NCBI GenBank assembly: GCA_035135055.1 | Contig: JAVFHQ010000051.1 | Location: 1-64,000 of the forward strand | Source: Oleoguttula mirabilis | Lineage: Eukaryota; Ascomycota; Dothideomycetes; Mycosphaerellales; Teratosphaeriaceae | Direction of reading: 5' to 3' | Length of the DNA: 64,000 nucleotides | Shown here: positions 1-10,403 of the stretch, in pieces | Layout: each line of letters begins with the position of its first letter | How positions within the stretch are numbered: the first letter of the stretch is position 1 | The notes under the pieces: generated by a model | Told to the model about the DNA's origin: nothing | The model's input: the letters and a program-made list of their open reading frames with translations, nothing else | Database searches by the model: none | Program-made: the position numbers and the translations under genes

Positions 1-1547
1 TGCAGGCCTCCAAAGGCCTGCACATAAACAACACTGCACAACACTACATAGGCATTAGCAGCTTTGGCCTCATTGACACATTTCTCGAGCACCGGATCGC
101 CTGTAGGGGTCAGGGCGCATGCCCGGCAGAGAACAGCCCTCACGTGAAGTCCAACTCCGCAAACAGCGCAAGGGCTGTGATCTTCAATGCGGATATCCTC
201 GGCCGGGTACAAGAGGACTGCTAGACCTGCCGTCGGCTCTTCGAAGAGCTCAGGATATTCCTGCGCAAGTTTCCGACACGGCGGACGGCAATTGTGATAG
301 CACTCACTAGGGTCGTGGTTCATGAAAGCGCATGCATCCTCGAGCCCTACTTCGTCGATCAAGTACCATTGGTATAGGCAACCTTCGAAGCCGCGTACTT
401 GTGCTTCTGCACCACTCTGGCCTTCGAAGGCGAAGTAAAAGCCAGGATTGCGGCCGCGGCGCACGGCGTAGATGCGTGTGGCGTCGAGTGGAATGCCGAC
501 GGGCTCTGATCTCCAACTAAGCTGATAGCCTGGTAGGGCGGCCGGTTCCGAGGGTTGCTCGAATGAGGTCAATGGGGCGGGTAACGTTCGCTCTGCCGCA
601 ACAACATTGAGCTGCTGCGTCTTGGCGTATGCTTTTGAACCGAAGAACGACTGCTCTGCCCGCTCCACTTGCGAAGAGGCTGCAATCCATAAAGCAGTCG
701 AGTCCGGTGGAAAGAATGAATCAAAATTGGAGCCAACCCCTTTGTGGTGCTGAGAAGCAATCTGCGACAGCTCTGTGAGGATGAGTTCGGTTGACTCGTC
801 GTCACCACTGAAGAATCCAGTCTCATCCTCGATGACGGATGGCAAGGCTGCTGCACAGAGACCCTGGGGCTCTGAAAGTTCGGGCGTGATGGAGAGAAGG
901 CGATCGTCCAATCCTGGAGAGTGAGCGCTCCAGAACGAATCACCAGACTCTAGCTGCCCGCCCAACGACTTCGGTGTCGGCGACAAGCTTGTTTCGAGGC
1001 GCTTGGCTTGCTCACCCACGATCCCCAGGTCGTCGAGCGTGGATGGTGAGCCAAAGAAGTCCACATCGTCGGCCGAACTAGATGAATGGCGCTTCTGGCA
1101 TTTCGAAGTTGACCGGGATGGTGACGCTGGAGCCTGTGCGATGCCATTGCGGCCATAGTGACTATCAGAGCTGGCACATCGTTTCCTCTCAGTCCGGGAG
1201 CCTACGACCTTGGGACCTTGTCGTTGTGCACTAGACGGTGCTACATACTGAAGCTCATCGCAGGTCACCCCTGTCGTCCGCCGGTCCTCGCTCGTGCCGT
1301 CCAGATCTAGCGTATTGGCGATGAGCAGGTTGTTGCTCTCGTCGGTTTGAACGGGGAAGAGCTCGGAGTTGACGTCCAGTGTGACTTCCCGTTGCGAGGC
1401 GGCGGATGCGGAAGTGCCGAGGACGCGGGCGATGCGGTCTGCTTTGGTCGCGGCGACAGCTTCTCTCCGTTGTCTGCGCCAAGTTCCTCTGCGCTTGAGA
1501 TTCCTCTTGGTAAGAAGCCGGGGGACTCTCTCGGTATCTTGCGCCAT
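1..1547 (-). CDS. Viroplasmin (Cauli_VI)-domain protein, 3' end cut by window edge; likely Pif1-like helicase family member
   Basis: The frame is open from an ATG at 1547 to the left edge, about 515 codons, with no stop. The N-terminal third is basic and low in complexity. Around residues 355-410 is a viroplasmin/RNase H1 N-terminal fold (IYAVRRGRNPGFY, then an aromatic/acidic half ending in ACAFMNH). A cysteine stretch (NHDPSECYHNC) follows, then C-x2-C pairs near residues 455-480. The same order, including the NHxxxECxxxC step, is seen in the helicase at 27795-30926, so I infer the missing part is a Pif1-type helicase core. That core is not visible here. The gene is head to head with the helicase at 1963 across 415 bp. 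The family assignment is firm for the viroplasmin fold and inferred for the helicase. Confidence 0.72.
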   Translation of the reverse strand, partial: MAQDTERVPRLLTKRNLKRRGTWRRQRREAVAATKADRIARVLGTSASAASQREVTLDVNSELFPVQTDESNNLLIANTLDLDGTSEDRRTTGVTCDELQYVAPSSAQRQGPKVVGSRTERKRCASSDSHYGRNGIAQAPASPSRSTSKCQKRHSSSSADDVDFFGSPSTLDDLGIVGEQAKRLETSLSPTPKSLGGQLESGDSFWSAHSPGLDDRLLSITPELSEPQGLCAAALPSVIEDETGFFSGDDESTELILTELSQIASQHHKGVGSNFDSFFPPDSTALWIAASSQVERAEQSFFGSKAYAKTQQLNVVAAERTLPAPLTSFEQPSEPAALPGYQLSWRSEPVGIPLDATRIYAVRRGRNPGFYFAFEGQSGAEAQVRGFEGCLYQWYLIDEVGLEDACAFMNHDPSECYHNCRPPCRKLAQEYPELFEEPTAGLAVLLYPAEDIRIEDHSPCAVCGVGLHVRAVLCRACALTPTGDPVLEKCVNEAKAANAYVVLCSVVYVQAFGGL

Positions 1548-1962
1548 GGCATCGGCAACGCCACAGCACGGTGGGCTGCAATGGGTGCGCTATAGGCACG
1601 GCACTGATCGTGGATGAAGTCTTGAAGGGGTTCCAATGTTCAACTCCCGGATCGGCGGATCAGGGCGATGCGGAGGTGGACCGGCCCGCTGGCATCAGCC
1701 CGTTCGGCACCGAAGTCGCGTGGCTTTCGCGTTAAGCCGCGGCTGTGACGTGCGCACGAAGACGGAAGATAGGAAGTGTATAGCATTGCCTGACGACGGC
1801 GTTTAGACGACACAGCACGCACCATTGCACCGCTTCCCTTCTGGATTGTTCTTACACGGTTGGCGCTCCGAGTCAGCACGAGATGCGATTCACGCCTCAC
1901 CATAGATCTACTCGTTGATTGGACGACATACCGATTGGACAACAGCGACAGGACGGCTTGCG
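1548..1962. promoter_or_regulatory. Divergent intergenic region between two helicase-family genes
   Basis: About 415 bp separate the start codons of two divergently transcribed members of the same family, so it must hold both promoters. I see no convincing TATA box or repeat in it. Confidence 0.4.
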
Positions 1963-4900
1963 ATGTCCTTTGAGGGCGACAACTGGGGTGGGACGAGAGG
2001 CAAGGAGTCCGAGAAGCTGTTCGAGAGCTTGCGCAAGCGACCGAAGCCACAACAACATGCTCCGCCGATCCCGGGATTGGCGGGTGGAGGCGGGCATCCG
2101 TTGGCATTGAGTGGCGGCGGTGGGGACAGGAAGAGGAGGAGGGATGTCACCTTGGACGAGCATGGCAGTGGGATAGGGCCGGCGAGCCAACTACCGACGG
2201 AGGCATTGCCGGCTCCAACAGACCTGTCTGCACCAGCACAGAGAGACCTAAAGCTTGACCCGGCCGGACACCTGGCAGACCGGAAGCGGAAGAAGACGCA
2301 GCATGATAATGTCCATGCCGTGTCTGCTGTCCCGCCTTCACGGAACGTCGCCCAAGATGCCAATGCACTCCAAAGGAACCTCATCGAGTATAAGGCTCTT
2401 ACTCAAGCCGGCGAAGCGTCGACAATGGCCCGCATGACCGGACCCAACCCCATCTCTATCGTCCCACCGATAGTCACCAAGCGGCAAGCACCGAACCGGA
2501 TCATAGACTTGACGGCGTCAGACGATGATGTCCGGCCGAGCGTGTCTGCCGAAGCTGGCATGCAGCCAAGCAACGCTCTTGCAATTGGAGCAAGCGCAGT
2601 CTGGGCCGTCAAGGTCGGCTGGCTTCCAGGCATTTATCATGACGAGTGGGAGGCAGAATGTCAGACCAAGCATTACCCTGGCTGCGAAAGGCAGCAGTTC
2701 GCCTCGCCAGAGCTGGCACAACGATGGCTTGCTGAACCAAGCGATAAGTCTGCCAAAGACTCGATCGGACGTCCGCAGTTTACGGACCGCATCGATAGGC
2801 GAGAGTTCAGCAAATACCTGTCACGGACATGGGACAGTAACATCGGACGGCAATATGGCCCTCGCGCTACGGTCAAGAAGCTCCGGTATCTGTTCATGCA
2901 GGCGTGTGCGGATGGTGCAACTGAGGTGGACTGGTGGAAGCATCCTCTACCTCAAGAACTCCTGTACTACGAGGGCCACGGGCAATGGCCTGGTGTAGGG
3001 CTTGATCAGCCGCGAGCGCTGCCGAAACCGCTCAACACCATACTCGGCCTCCAGCCATTCGCCATTCGGCCGCGACACGTACCCCCGTATGCACCTTCCC
3101 AGCCCACTTGGGCACTGAACGCACATCTGCATGCGCCGCCACCTAGTACCCTCCCGCCAACTCAGGCTGCAGCGGCAGTGGACCCCGGATCATCAGCTCC
3201 GAGTCATCCCGGGCCTGCCACATCTTCTCCTGCTGCAGTACCCGCACCATCACAGACTAACAACGTATACGCCGTGAAGGTCGGATGGTTCCCAGGCATC
3301 TACGCAACTAAAACAGAGGCCAACTACCAGACCGAGCACTACATGCACAAGGAACAGGACGCTTTCCCGACCCGAGAAGCGGCAGAGAAGTGGCTTGCTG
3401 AGCGCAGTTTCAATAGCGATCTCGAAGCGACAACTCGTCCGCAGTCCATAGGCAATATCAACAAGCTGGCCTTCATGCGCTTCGTGGCAGATACATGGTC
3501 CGCACGCAACGAGATGGATGGTATTAAGAATGCTGTCATCATGAAGAAGCTAAAGCTGCTGTTCAAACAGGCGTGCGAGGATGCACATAATGATGTCAAC
3601 TGGATTCTGCAGCAGCTGCCACAAGTACTCATCTCGAGGGAGCGCGAGACGGCTAAGCAACGGAAGGCCGAGGTAGTGCCCCTTGGAATCTGGTCTGGGG
3701 CATTGACGTCTCGCAATCCCATGGTACGATCGTTCGTGGATAAGCAGGTCCAGTTTGTAAAACCACAACCAGCTGCCACACACACACCAGCGATGCCGAT
3801 GGCGAAGCCTTGCGCTTCTGAGCTGGCGAGTCCGGCAACGCGCAAAGCCTGCTCCTGCGGTAAGGGCGTTTCGGACCCGGAGCAAGCAGTTCAGTGTGCT
3901 GGTTCAGAGTGCAAGTTTGGCACCTTCCACAAGACATGCGTCGGACTGGGCTCTCGCAAAGTGACGGATGGATGGCGATGCTATCAATGCCGGCCAAAGC
4001 CAGCGCCTGGAACGCTCCCACCAAGTTCGTCGCAAGTGCCACGATCTTCGCAGCTCCAAAGCTCGCCGCCACCCATGACCATGATCCCAACAAGAGCCAT
4101 GACCGTCCCAGACGAGCCGGCGCAACCGGAACCGCCTCTGCATCCGGAACAAGCGACGGTCGTTGACTGCATCGCAGACGGCGCCAACGTCTTCTACACC
4201 GGTTCTGCGGGCACTGGCAAGTCCACAGTCCTCAAAGCCTTTGTCAAGCGGCTCAAGAACATGGGCAAGAAGGTCGACATTGTCGCACCATCTGGCATTG
4301 CAGCGCTCAATGTCGGCGGTACGACGATCTTCGCCTATGCTGGCTGGAGGCCTGATTCGCTCAAGGAGCCTTTGGACAAGCTGAAGGCTGCTGGGCACGG
4401 CAGGAATGTGCGCAAGCGGCTCTGTGAGACGGACGTCCTGGTCATCGACGAGATCTCCATGGTCGAGCGGGACTTGCTGGTCAGGCTCGATCGAGTGATG
4501 CGCCACGTGAGGGACAAATATGCACCAACGGACGAGCATGGCAAGTGGATCAAGCTGACGTCGAAGCATACGCAGGCGTTGCCCTTCGGCGGAGCGCAGG
4601 TGGTCATCACGGGGGACTATTGTCAGTTGCCTCCCGTCAAGCCGTTCAGAACGTGCATAACCTGTGGCGGGGATGATCTGCCAGGGTATAGCATGCAGGA
4701 CGGCAGGATCTTGAGATGTCGATTCTGCAAAGAGGAGTTCGCTGACAAAGATAAGTGGGCTTTCCGCAGCGACACGTGGACGGAGTGTCAGTTCCAGTAC
4801 TTCGAGCTGAAGCACATCCACCGGCAGAGCGATAAGCGCTTCATCGACATACTGCAGAAGTGCCGGTACGGCCAGCCCCTTCTGCTGTCGGAGCAGCAGT

Positions 4901-5823
4901 TGTTGCTCACACCCAAAGCCGATCCCGTCGGCGCCGTGAAGCTGCTCCCTCGCAAGGCGGAGGTGGAGTCGGAGAATATCAGGAACTTCGACGGTCTCCG
5001 ATCCACGCCCAGACATCTCGCATGCGAAGACTGCTTCATCTGGCGCAACGAGGAGAGGACACAGGAGCTGCGAAAGCATCGGACGCCGAGGTACTCGGAC
5101 AAGCCTGATGGCCCGCTCCTATCGCTGAAGGACCATCGGCTGGAGGAGGAGATCCAGCTCAAGGAAGGCATGCTCGTCATCCTGCTCGTCAACCTCGACT
5201 TCAAGCAAGGCCTCGTCAACGGCAGCCAGGGCAAGATCATCGGGTGGGAGAAGCACGACGACAGCAAAGTCTTCCCTCCCCGTGAGGCCCGCGCGCCCAG
5301 CTCGCCTGCCCGGAGTCGCCCGAGCGGCAAATACGACTCCCCTTCGAAGTTCACTGGCAAACGCTCCGGCTCCCCAACGAGAAGCGGCCGCTTCGCCAAG
5401 GACACCGCGCTCAAACCCGAATTCGTCCAGATCCGCGAAGAGCAGGTCCGCAAGTTCATCAGCCGCAACCAGGTCACCACCTGGCCCGTCGTCGAATTCC
5501 ACAACGGCGTCGTGCAGCCCATCTACGCGCACTGCGAGATGAGCGAGCTCGGGGCCGAGCAGCCCTATAGCCTGCTGGGCCGGGCGCAGATCCCGCTGCT
5601 GGCGGCGTGGGCCATCACGGTGCATAAGAGTCAGGGCATGACGCTGAACCGGGTGATTGTCGACTTGTTCAATAGCTTTGAGCGGGAGATGGTGTATGTG
5701 GCGCTGTCGCGCGCGCGGTCGTTGGAGGGGTTGAAGGTGACTCGGTTGGCGAGGCGGATGGATGGGGGGGTTAATGAGGAGGTGCAGGGGTTTTTGCGGG
5801 AGCATGGGCTTGGGGGCGTGTGA
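1963..5823 (+). CDS. Viroplasmin x2 - PHD - Pif1-like DNA helicase (copy 1)
   Basis: A single exon of 1286 codons from the first ATG. The frame stays open for 16 codons upstream but has no ATG there. Two viroplasmin-type repeats lie near residues 213-262 (VWAVKVGWLPGIY) and 435-485 (VYAVKVGWFPGIY). A PHD-like zinc finger follows at about 629-675 (CSCGKG...HKTC...WRCYQC). The C-terminal half is an SF1B Pif1-type helicase: Walker A GSAGTGKST near 747, Walker B VLVIDEISM near 825, GDYCQLPPV, IHRQSD, AITVHKSQGMTLNRV and VYVALSRARSLEGL near 1245. After the QLPPV motif there is an inserted four-cysteine zinc-ribbon-like segment (CITCGG...CRFC, about 897-930). A role in DNA or RNA:DNA hybrid unwinding is inferred from the domains. 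No nuclease, HUH or transposase domain is seen. Confidence 0.9.
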   Translation: MSFEGDNWGGTRGKESEKLFESLRKRPKPQQHAPPIPGLAGGGGHPLALSGGGGDRKRRRDVTLDEHGSGIGPASQLPTEALPAPTDLSAPAQRDLKLDPAGHLADRKRKKTQHDNVHAVSAVPPSRNVAQDANALQRNLIEYKALTQAGEASTMARMTGPNPISIVPPIVTKRQAPNRIIDLTASDDDVRPSVSAEAGMQPSNALAIGASAVWAVKVGWLPGIYHDEWEAECQTKHYPGCERQQFASPELAQRWLAEPSDKSAKDSIGRPQFTDRIDRREFSKYLSRTWDSNIGRQYGPRATVKKLRYLFMQACADGATEVDWWKHPLPQELLYYEGHGQWPGVGLDQPRALPKPLNTILGLQPFAIRPRHVPPYAPSQPTWALNAHLHAPPPSTLPPTQAAAAVDPGSSAPSHPGPATSSPAAVPAPSQTNNVYAVKVGWFPGIYATKTEANYQTEHYMHKEQDAFPTREAAEKWLAERSFNSDLEATTRPQSIGNINKLAFMRFVADTWSARNEMDGIKNAVIMKKLKLLFKQACEDAHNDVNWILQQLPQVLISRERETAKQRKAEVVPLGIWSGALTSRNPMVRSFVDKQVQFVKPQPAATHTPAMPMAKPCASELASPATRKACSCGKGVSDPEQAVQCAGSECKFGTFHKTCVGLGSRKVTDGWRCYQCRPKPAPGTLPPSSSQVPRSSQLQSSPPPMTMIPTRAMTVPDEPAQPEPPLHPEQATVVDCIADGANVFYTGSAGTGKSTVLKAFVKRLKNMGKKVDIVAPSGIAALNVGGTTIFAYAGWRPDSLKEPLDKLKAAGHGRNVRKRLCETDVLVIDEISMVERDLLVRLDRVMRHVRDKYAPTDEHGKWIKLTSKHTQALPFGGAQVVITGDYCQLPPVKPFRTCITCGGDDLPGYSMQDGRILRCRFCKEEFADKDKWAFRSDTWTECQFQYFELKHIHRQSDKRFIDILQKCRYGQPLLLSEQQLLLTPKADPVGAVKLLPRKAEVESENIRNFDGLRSTPRHLACEDCFIWRNEERTQELRKHRTPRYSDKPDGPLLSLKDHRLEEEIQLKEGMLVILLVNLDFKQGLVNGSQGKIIGWEKHDDSKVFPPREARAPSSPARSRPSGKYDSPSKFTGKRSGSPTRSGRFAKDTALKPEFVQIREEQVRKFISRNQVTTWPVVEFHNGVVQPIYAHCEMSELGAEQPYSLLGRAQIPLLAAWAITVHKSQGMTLNRVIVDLFNSFEREMVYVALSRARSLEGLKVTRLARRMDGGVNEEVQGFLREHGLGGV

Positions 5824-6360
5824 GTGAGTGAGCGGGTCACTGGTAGAACAAACTGGTTTGGTCCGCGTTGACGATGACAACGACGACATTGATTGGGTAT
5901 ACAGGCAGAAGACGCACGCACGCCAGTGGAGCCAATGAGTACTTGTAGAACACGCATATTAGCACTTCAGACTCTCTCACCTTCCCGTCCTGCCCGGTAC
6001 CTCCAAGTGCCTTGAATATACGCGCTTGAATAGACAGTGTAAACCCTTGCGTCTCTGTGCTGGATTCCGAGGCCTTAGAAGGGGTGCGGTATGATCAGTG
6101 GGTATCCGGCGTACCACCCTGGATAGATCATAGAGCAGACACTCCGAGCCGGCCAACAGTAAGCTCATCTGAACCAGCGCGCCAGTGCACTAGCCTGCGC
6201 ATCAGGCAAGCCGGGGCTGCCGAAGCAGACTGTGCGACCCGAAGACGTATTCGCAGCTTTTGACGGGACGATGAGACGATACCGGTGTCCCTCACGATCT
6301 TACATACATACCTACCCGTCTCCATCGCACAAGCCACGCCCACAATCAGATCTCCGCCCC
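5824..6360. other. Intergenic, convergent 3' ends
   Basis: This 537-bp stretch lies between the convergent ends of the copy-1 helicase and the mS29 gene. Short ORFs occur but none shows a recognisable domain. I see no RNA gene or repeat. Confidence 0.4.
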
Positions 6361-8016
6361 TCAAAACCTCGCCCGAACCGCCCCCTTCTCCAGCTCCCCA
6401 ATAATGCCCTCGCCAGCCAACGTCCACTTCTCCCCCACCAACCCCTCCGTCACCGCGCCCCTCAACATCCCGCTGCGCGCATAATACTCCATCACCCCGC
6501 GGGCCTCCTCCTTGCTCAACCCCTGCACCTTCCGCGCCGTCACCCTCCCCATCACGTCCGCGACCCGCTGATCGATCGCGAGATACGGGTCCCACCGCGG
6601 CAGCTCGGGCTGGAAGGCGTCGCAAACCTGCTGGATCGTCTCGGAGGAGAAGATGCCGCGGCCTTGCGAGGCCAGGAGTTTGCGCCGGAAGACACGCAGT
6701 TGGTCGGCGAGGGGGGTGGGGAGGGTTATGAGCAGTTGGTCGATGTCGGAGAGGTCGAGGTCGGCCGTGGACTGGGCGGTCGTGCATTGCTCGCGCAAGC
6801 GATCGCGGGCGGCGAGTAGACTCGGCAGCTGCGGTTCCGCGTGGCCGCGGGAGAGGCAGTGCTCGAGCGTCGGCGCGGACGGGCGGTTCGAGGCGGAGGT
6901 CGCGGCGAGGACCATGCCGCCGTTGGGCAGCTCGGTCTTGCCGGAGAGGAAATTGGTGAAGTCGCGAATGAGAGCCAGGTCATGGGCATGCACCGGCCGG
7001 GCCTCGCCGTCAAGGTAAGCCGAGTCGCGCATGATGTAGTCCACGCCATCCAAGCCCACGAAGATAGGCGGGCGCTGCAAACCCTCCGTCTCCGGCTGCG
7101 ACGGCGCCGTCAGCTCGCTCCAGAGCGCCTGCCAGACCGGCCACGCGAGCTCCGCATCATTCGCGCCGAGCTCCGCAAAGCGCGCCAGCGAGATGTTGGC
7201 CTGGACCGGCACGGGCAGCTGGTGCTGTTTGCCGAGGCGCATGCCGCTCAGGAGGCCATGGTTCGCCTTCGCGATGTTGCCGAGCAGCTGCGCCGTGTAA
7301 TGCGGCTGGATGTAGATCGTGTCGCCGTCGGCCGTCTGGACGGGGCGGTAGGAGGTGTGCGCGATGGTGATGTCCTTGGCGTCCGGGTAGTGCACGACGA
7401 GCCAGCCCTGCAGGTAGGCCATGGCCATGCCCTGCAGCAGCAAGACGCTCTTCCCGCTCAGTTTCTCGCCGAACACCACTCGCCGCTCCACCTGCTGCTG
7501 CCCCTGCCCGTCGCTCTCTTTCACCGCCTGCAGCAGCTCGGCCAGCTCCGCCGTCTCCCGCCGCACCAAGCTCGCCGGCCGCCGGAACAGACTCCATCCC
7601 TGCGTCGGCTTGAAGGCCTCCAGGGCCCGCAGCGCATCGACCGTATCATTGCCCAGCCCTACCACCGTCCCCCGCATCCCCTTCACCGCGCCGCCGTCCA
7701 CATTGTCCGTCGTGAGATCCTGCAAGCCGGGCACCTCGAGGGCATTGGTGTTGCTGAGCACCACGCGCTTCCGCAGTGCCTTGCGCTCGCCGGGCGCCGG
7801 CGGCCGCACAGTCGACGCGCGCTTATTCTTCGCGAGCTTGAGGGTCTTGCCGGCGCGGACGACGGGTTTGCCGACGGCGCCCTTCTTCTTGGGCGGGTTG
7901 GCGGAGAGGGAGGGCGAGGTGGAGAAGGCGGCGCGTTGGGCGGCGGTGGGGGGCAATGATGCCTCTATAGGCACGAGGGAGCGCTTGAGACAGCGCAGGC
8001 AGATGGAAGAAGACAT
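6361..8016 (-). CDS. Mitochondrial small ribosomal subunit protein mS29 (DAP3 / Rsm23 family)
   Basis: 551 residues. The ATG at 8016 is chosen because it begins a typical presequence (MSSSICLRCLKRSLV, then an Arg/Ser-rich AFSTSPS stretch). The protein is a P-loop NTPase of the DAP3/mS29 type: a Walker-A-like loop (FGEKLSGKSVLLLQGMAMAY), a hydrophobic strand followed by VHYPDA and DITIAHTSY, and a downstream acidic strand FVGLDGVDYIM. The C-terminus (EEARGVMEYYARSGML...) is the usual mS29 winged-helix-like tail. It is a structural protein of the mitoribosomal small-subunit head and binds GTP/GDP in known structures. Length and motif order fit fungal Rsm23. An unspliced gene is plausible, as the frame is uninterrupted. 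Confidence 0.9.
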   Translation of the reverse strand: MSSSICLRCLKRSLVPIEASLPPTAAQRAAFSTSPSLSANPPKKKGAVGKPVVRAGKTLKLAKNKRASTVRPPAPGERKALRKRVVLSNTNALEVPGLQDLTTDNVDGGAVKGMRGTVVGLGNDTVDALRALEAFKPTQGWSLFRRPASLVRRETAELAELLQAVKESDGQGQQQVERRVVFGEKLSGKSVLLLQGMAMAYLQGWLVVHYPDAKDITIAHTSYRPVQTADGDTIYIQPHYTAQLLGNIAKANHGLLSGMRLGKQHQLPVPVQANISLARFAELGANDAELAWPVWQALWSELTAPSQPETEGLQRPPIFVGLDGVDYIMRDSAYLDGEARPVHAHDLALIRDFTNFLSGKTELPNGGMVLAATSASNRPSAPTLEHCLSRGHAEPQLPSLLAARDRLREQCTTAQSTADLDLSDIDQLLITLPTPLADQLRVFRRKLLASQGRGIFSSETIQQVCDAFQPELPRWDPYLAIDQRVADVMGRVTARKVQGLSKEEARGVMEYYARSGMLRGAVTEGLVGEKWTLAGEGIIGELEKGAVRARF

Positions 8017-8151
8017 GATGCGGTGCGATACAAAGTAGCTATGCTTGAGACTCGATGTCCAACTTCCAATGCCCGCCCAAGTTCGCCGCGGGGATGCCAG
8101 GAATCCTCTCACGTGACCGCCACCTCCCTTCTCTAGTCCCATGCCCTTCCC

Positions 8152-9111
8152 CTACCGCTTGATATAGCACCGCGAACCCTCGACAAAGCACGCCAGTATC
8201 TCCGCGATAACGCTGAGTCCCATGGTGCGGCCGTTCTGCACCAAACACCGCAGAACATCGACCAGCTCCGCCGGCAGAGCCACCGCATGCTTATCCCCCT
8301 CCACAGCAGCCAGACAAGGCAGCTTGGCGCAAGCCTTCCACACCCCCTTCGCCATGACCTCAAAAGCCGGCGTCCCAGCCTTGTACGTCACCTCCGTGCA
8401 CGTGTATGGCGCCATGCCGCACTCCGTCTTGACCACAGCGACGAGCAGCCGCCGCAGATGCTGCGCCGTCCCCGCCCCCTTGACCATCTTCAGCCACCTC
8501 ACATCCCGCGCATCCACTCTCGACTCTAGCAGAAGCTTCACTCTATGCTGAGGCCTCCGCGCGTACACCGCCGCCCGGAGCTGGATCGCGAAGCAGTTCA
8601 CGCCGTAGTGGATGGGCAGACTCTCGCTCCTCAGCTGACTCGACGCCTGACAGATGGCCGGAACGCGCGGTCGCACCAGCGCGACTGATGGGTCAGAGGC
8701 GGTGGCGTAGCGGTAGATGCGGTTGCGGAGTTCCGCGGGCAGCTGCACGAATGGGTGGAAAGTGCGAGCTTTGTCTGCGGACTCGAGGAGGGCGACGAGG
8801 TCGGCGGCGGAGGAGGCTGTTGCGCTGTCCGGCACACGTCAGTATGTTGATGGGGTACTGTGAGCGGCGGCGACACAGTTCACTGACTAGTTCATGCTGC
8901 GAGCCTTGACCTCCTTTAGCAGCTCGGTCAGGGACAAGCCGTCGTAGACTTTGGCCTGCGTTTCGTGCTTGCTCATACGGGTGATGAGGTGTGTCTTGTT
9001 GCCCGTAGTCTTGAGCTCTCGTTCATTGCACAGTTGTTTGAGCTCGGCGAGATTGAGGTGCGTGAGGTGCAGCGGAACGGCGAATGGAACAGAAGCCATG
9101 GAGCCAGCCAT
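8152..9111 (-). CDS. SAP-like + 2EXR (F-box-like) domain protein, two exons
   Basis: I join two exons, 9111-8888 and 8824-8152, across a 63-nt intron (8887-8825). It has a GTCAGT donor, an ACTGAC branch site and a GACAG acceptor. This keeps the frame (..RSMN | YATASS..) and gives 298 residues. Exon 1 starts at the first ATG (MAGSMASV) and carries a SAP-like helix-hairpin (LNLAELKQLCNERELKTTGN, then HLITRM). Exon 2 starts with a 2EXR-type motif, F-x-LPAELRNRIYRYA, followed by CQASSQLRSESLPIHYG, seen in a large fungal family of unknown substrate adaptors. The role is unknown; SAP folds usually contact nucleic acid. The short exon 1 is easily missed. Without the splice, exon 1 would end in a stop at 8887. 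Confidence 0.7.
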
Positions 9112-10403
9112 GATGTGCAATGCGATGATGGATTGTGTTTATGGAATGCAGGCGGAAGCGGTGCGTTGGCGATGTAGGTTTGTGTGTGCGGCAAGCAGGT
9201 GGAAGCGGTGTATTGGCGTTGTAGTGTGTTGAGGCTGATGAGTGAGACAGAAGCCGACGAGACGAAGTGAGGATGTACCTATACGCCTATTGCTGAGTGC
9301 TTCTATTGTCGTGTGAACTTCGAACGCGAAAACGCGGTGGCTGGGCTCGACAATAGTACACATGCGCCATTGTCGGCATAACGCCGAGTTAATTCCGGGC
9401 AGTGATGGCTGTGGTCGTTACTCACAGAGGCTTTTGTTGGTGGTGCTGGTGTACACGCCTCCAGCGTGTCGAGCGGACTTCACAGTTTTCGGAGATAACG
9501 TGGTTTCCGCTTCACTTGTATGCCGTGCCAAGGCCTGCCAAGACCTTCCTCAACTGGAAGCTCTGGTGGTCGGTTGTGACTTTGCCATGGCGCCCAGGCG
9601 AGGCCAGAATCACCACTTCCAGCATGCCATATAGCACCCTCCGATTGTCGTTGTGTGCTGTCATGTTCGAAGACCATGGGCCCAAATGGGCTGAAGCCGC
9701 CTTTTGCTCCACGGGAATGTCTGCTGAAAAGCCGCGGTAAAGGACGCCAGTGGCGTCAGAGTGGTCTCAGAGTCGGAAATGGAGAGTCGATGGCTGCCAT
9801 GACTGATTCCCAAGTCATGTTAAGGCGTGATGAAGATGAGTCTTGCTCGCCGAAAGTACTCTGTGCACGGCCGTGGTAGGGGCTTCCGGTGACATGGGCC
9901 AGAGCCAATTCTCGAAGACAAGCAGTTTCGTGGGATCATTGACCCGGTTGACGGTCTTGCGGATGGTCGCGGAACAGTTGCATGCTCCATTGTGCGCGGG
10001 GAACGGAAATAGCAGACGGTCAGCACATAACTCCTGCCTGCTGCATGCGCGTCCGCGGCTGCCAGTGGAACAATAGGCGCCACGCCGCAGCTCGAGGTCT
10101 TCTCTTGTCATGCAGAGCACAGAGACGCTGCCGTACAGGCTATCTCTGAGGCCTCAGAGGTTGGTGTACCTGTCCCGCAGAGTCTCGGCTGTGGCGACTG
10201 CTCTAGGTACCGCACCTGCGTGGCGTGGTTGCGACACCGCTGCTGAGCTGCTGTCATGTCATGAACTGAGCTTTGCACAGCTGGCGCTCCTTGACAGTAC
10301 TTTGACCCTTGCGTGACTGCCTATTCTGCTTTCCTCCAGACTGTGCCAGATCGATGTAATAGCCACACAAGTCGGAATGCACCATCGGACTGTCCCATTC
10401 TTG
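9112..10403. other. Intergenic, no gene supported
   Basis: This 1.3-kb stretch has several ORFs under 115 codons on both strands, with atypical Cys/Trp/Arg-rich composition and no domain. No splice pattern linked them into a convincing protein. It contains the promoter of the SAP/2EXR gene at its left end. Confidence 0.45.

Noticed and set aside
3904..5079. 391-codon minus-strand ORF
   Set aside because: It lies entirely antisense to the helicase core, whose frame carries all Pif1 motifs; composition is that of a shadow frame.
6841..7959. 372-codon plus-strand ORF
   Set aside because: Antisense shadow of mS29; rich in Arg/His/Ala runs with no domain.
9362..10316. Several 60-112-codon ORFs on both strands
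   Set aside because: No domains, no splice logic, and atypical composition; kept as intergenic.
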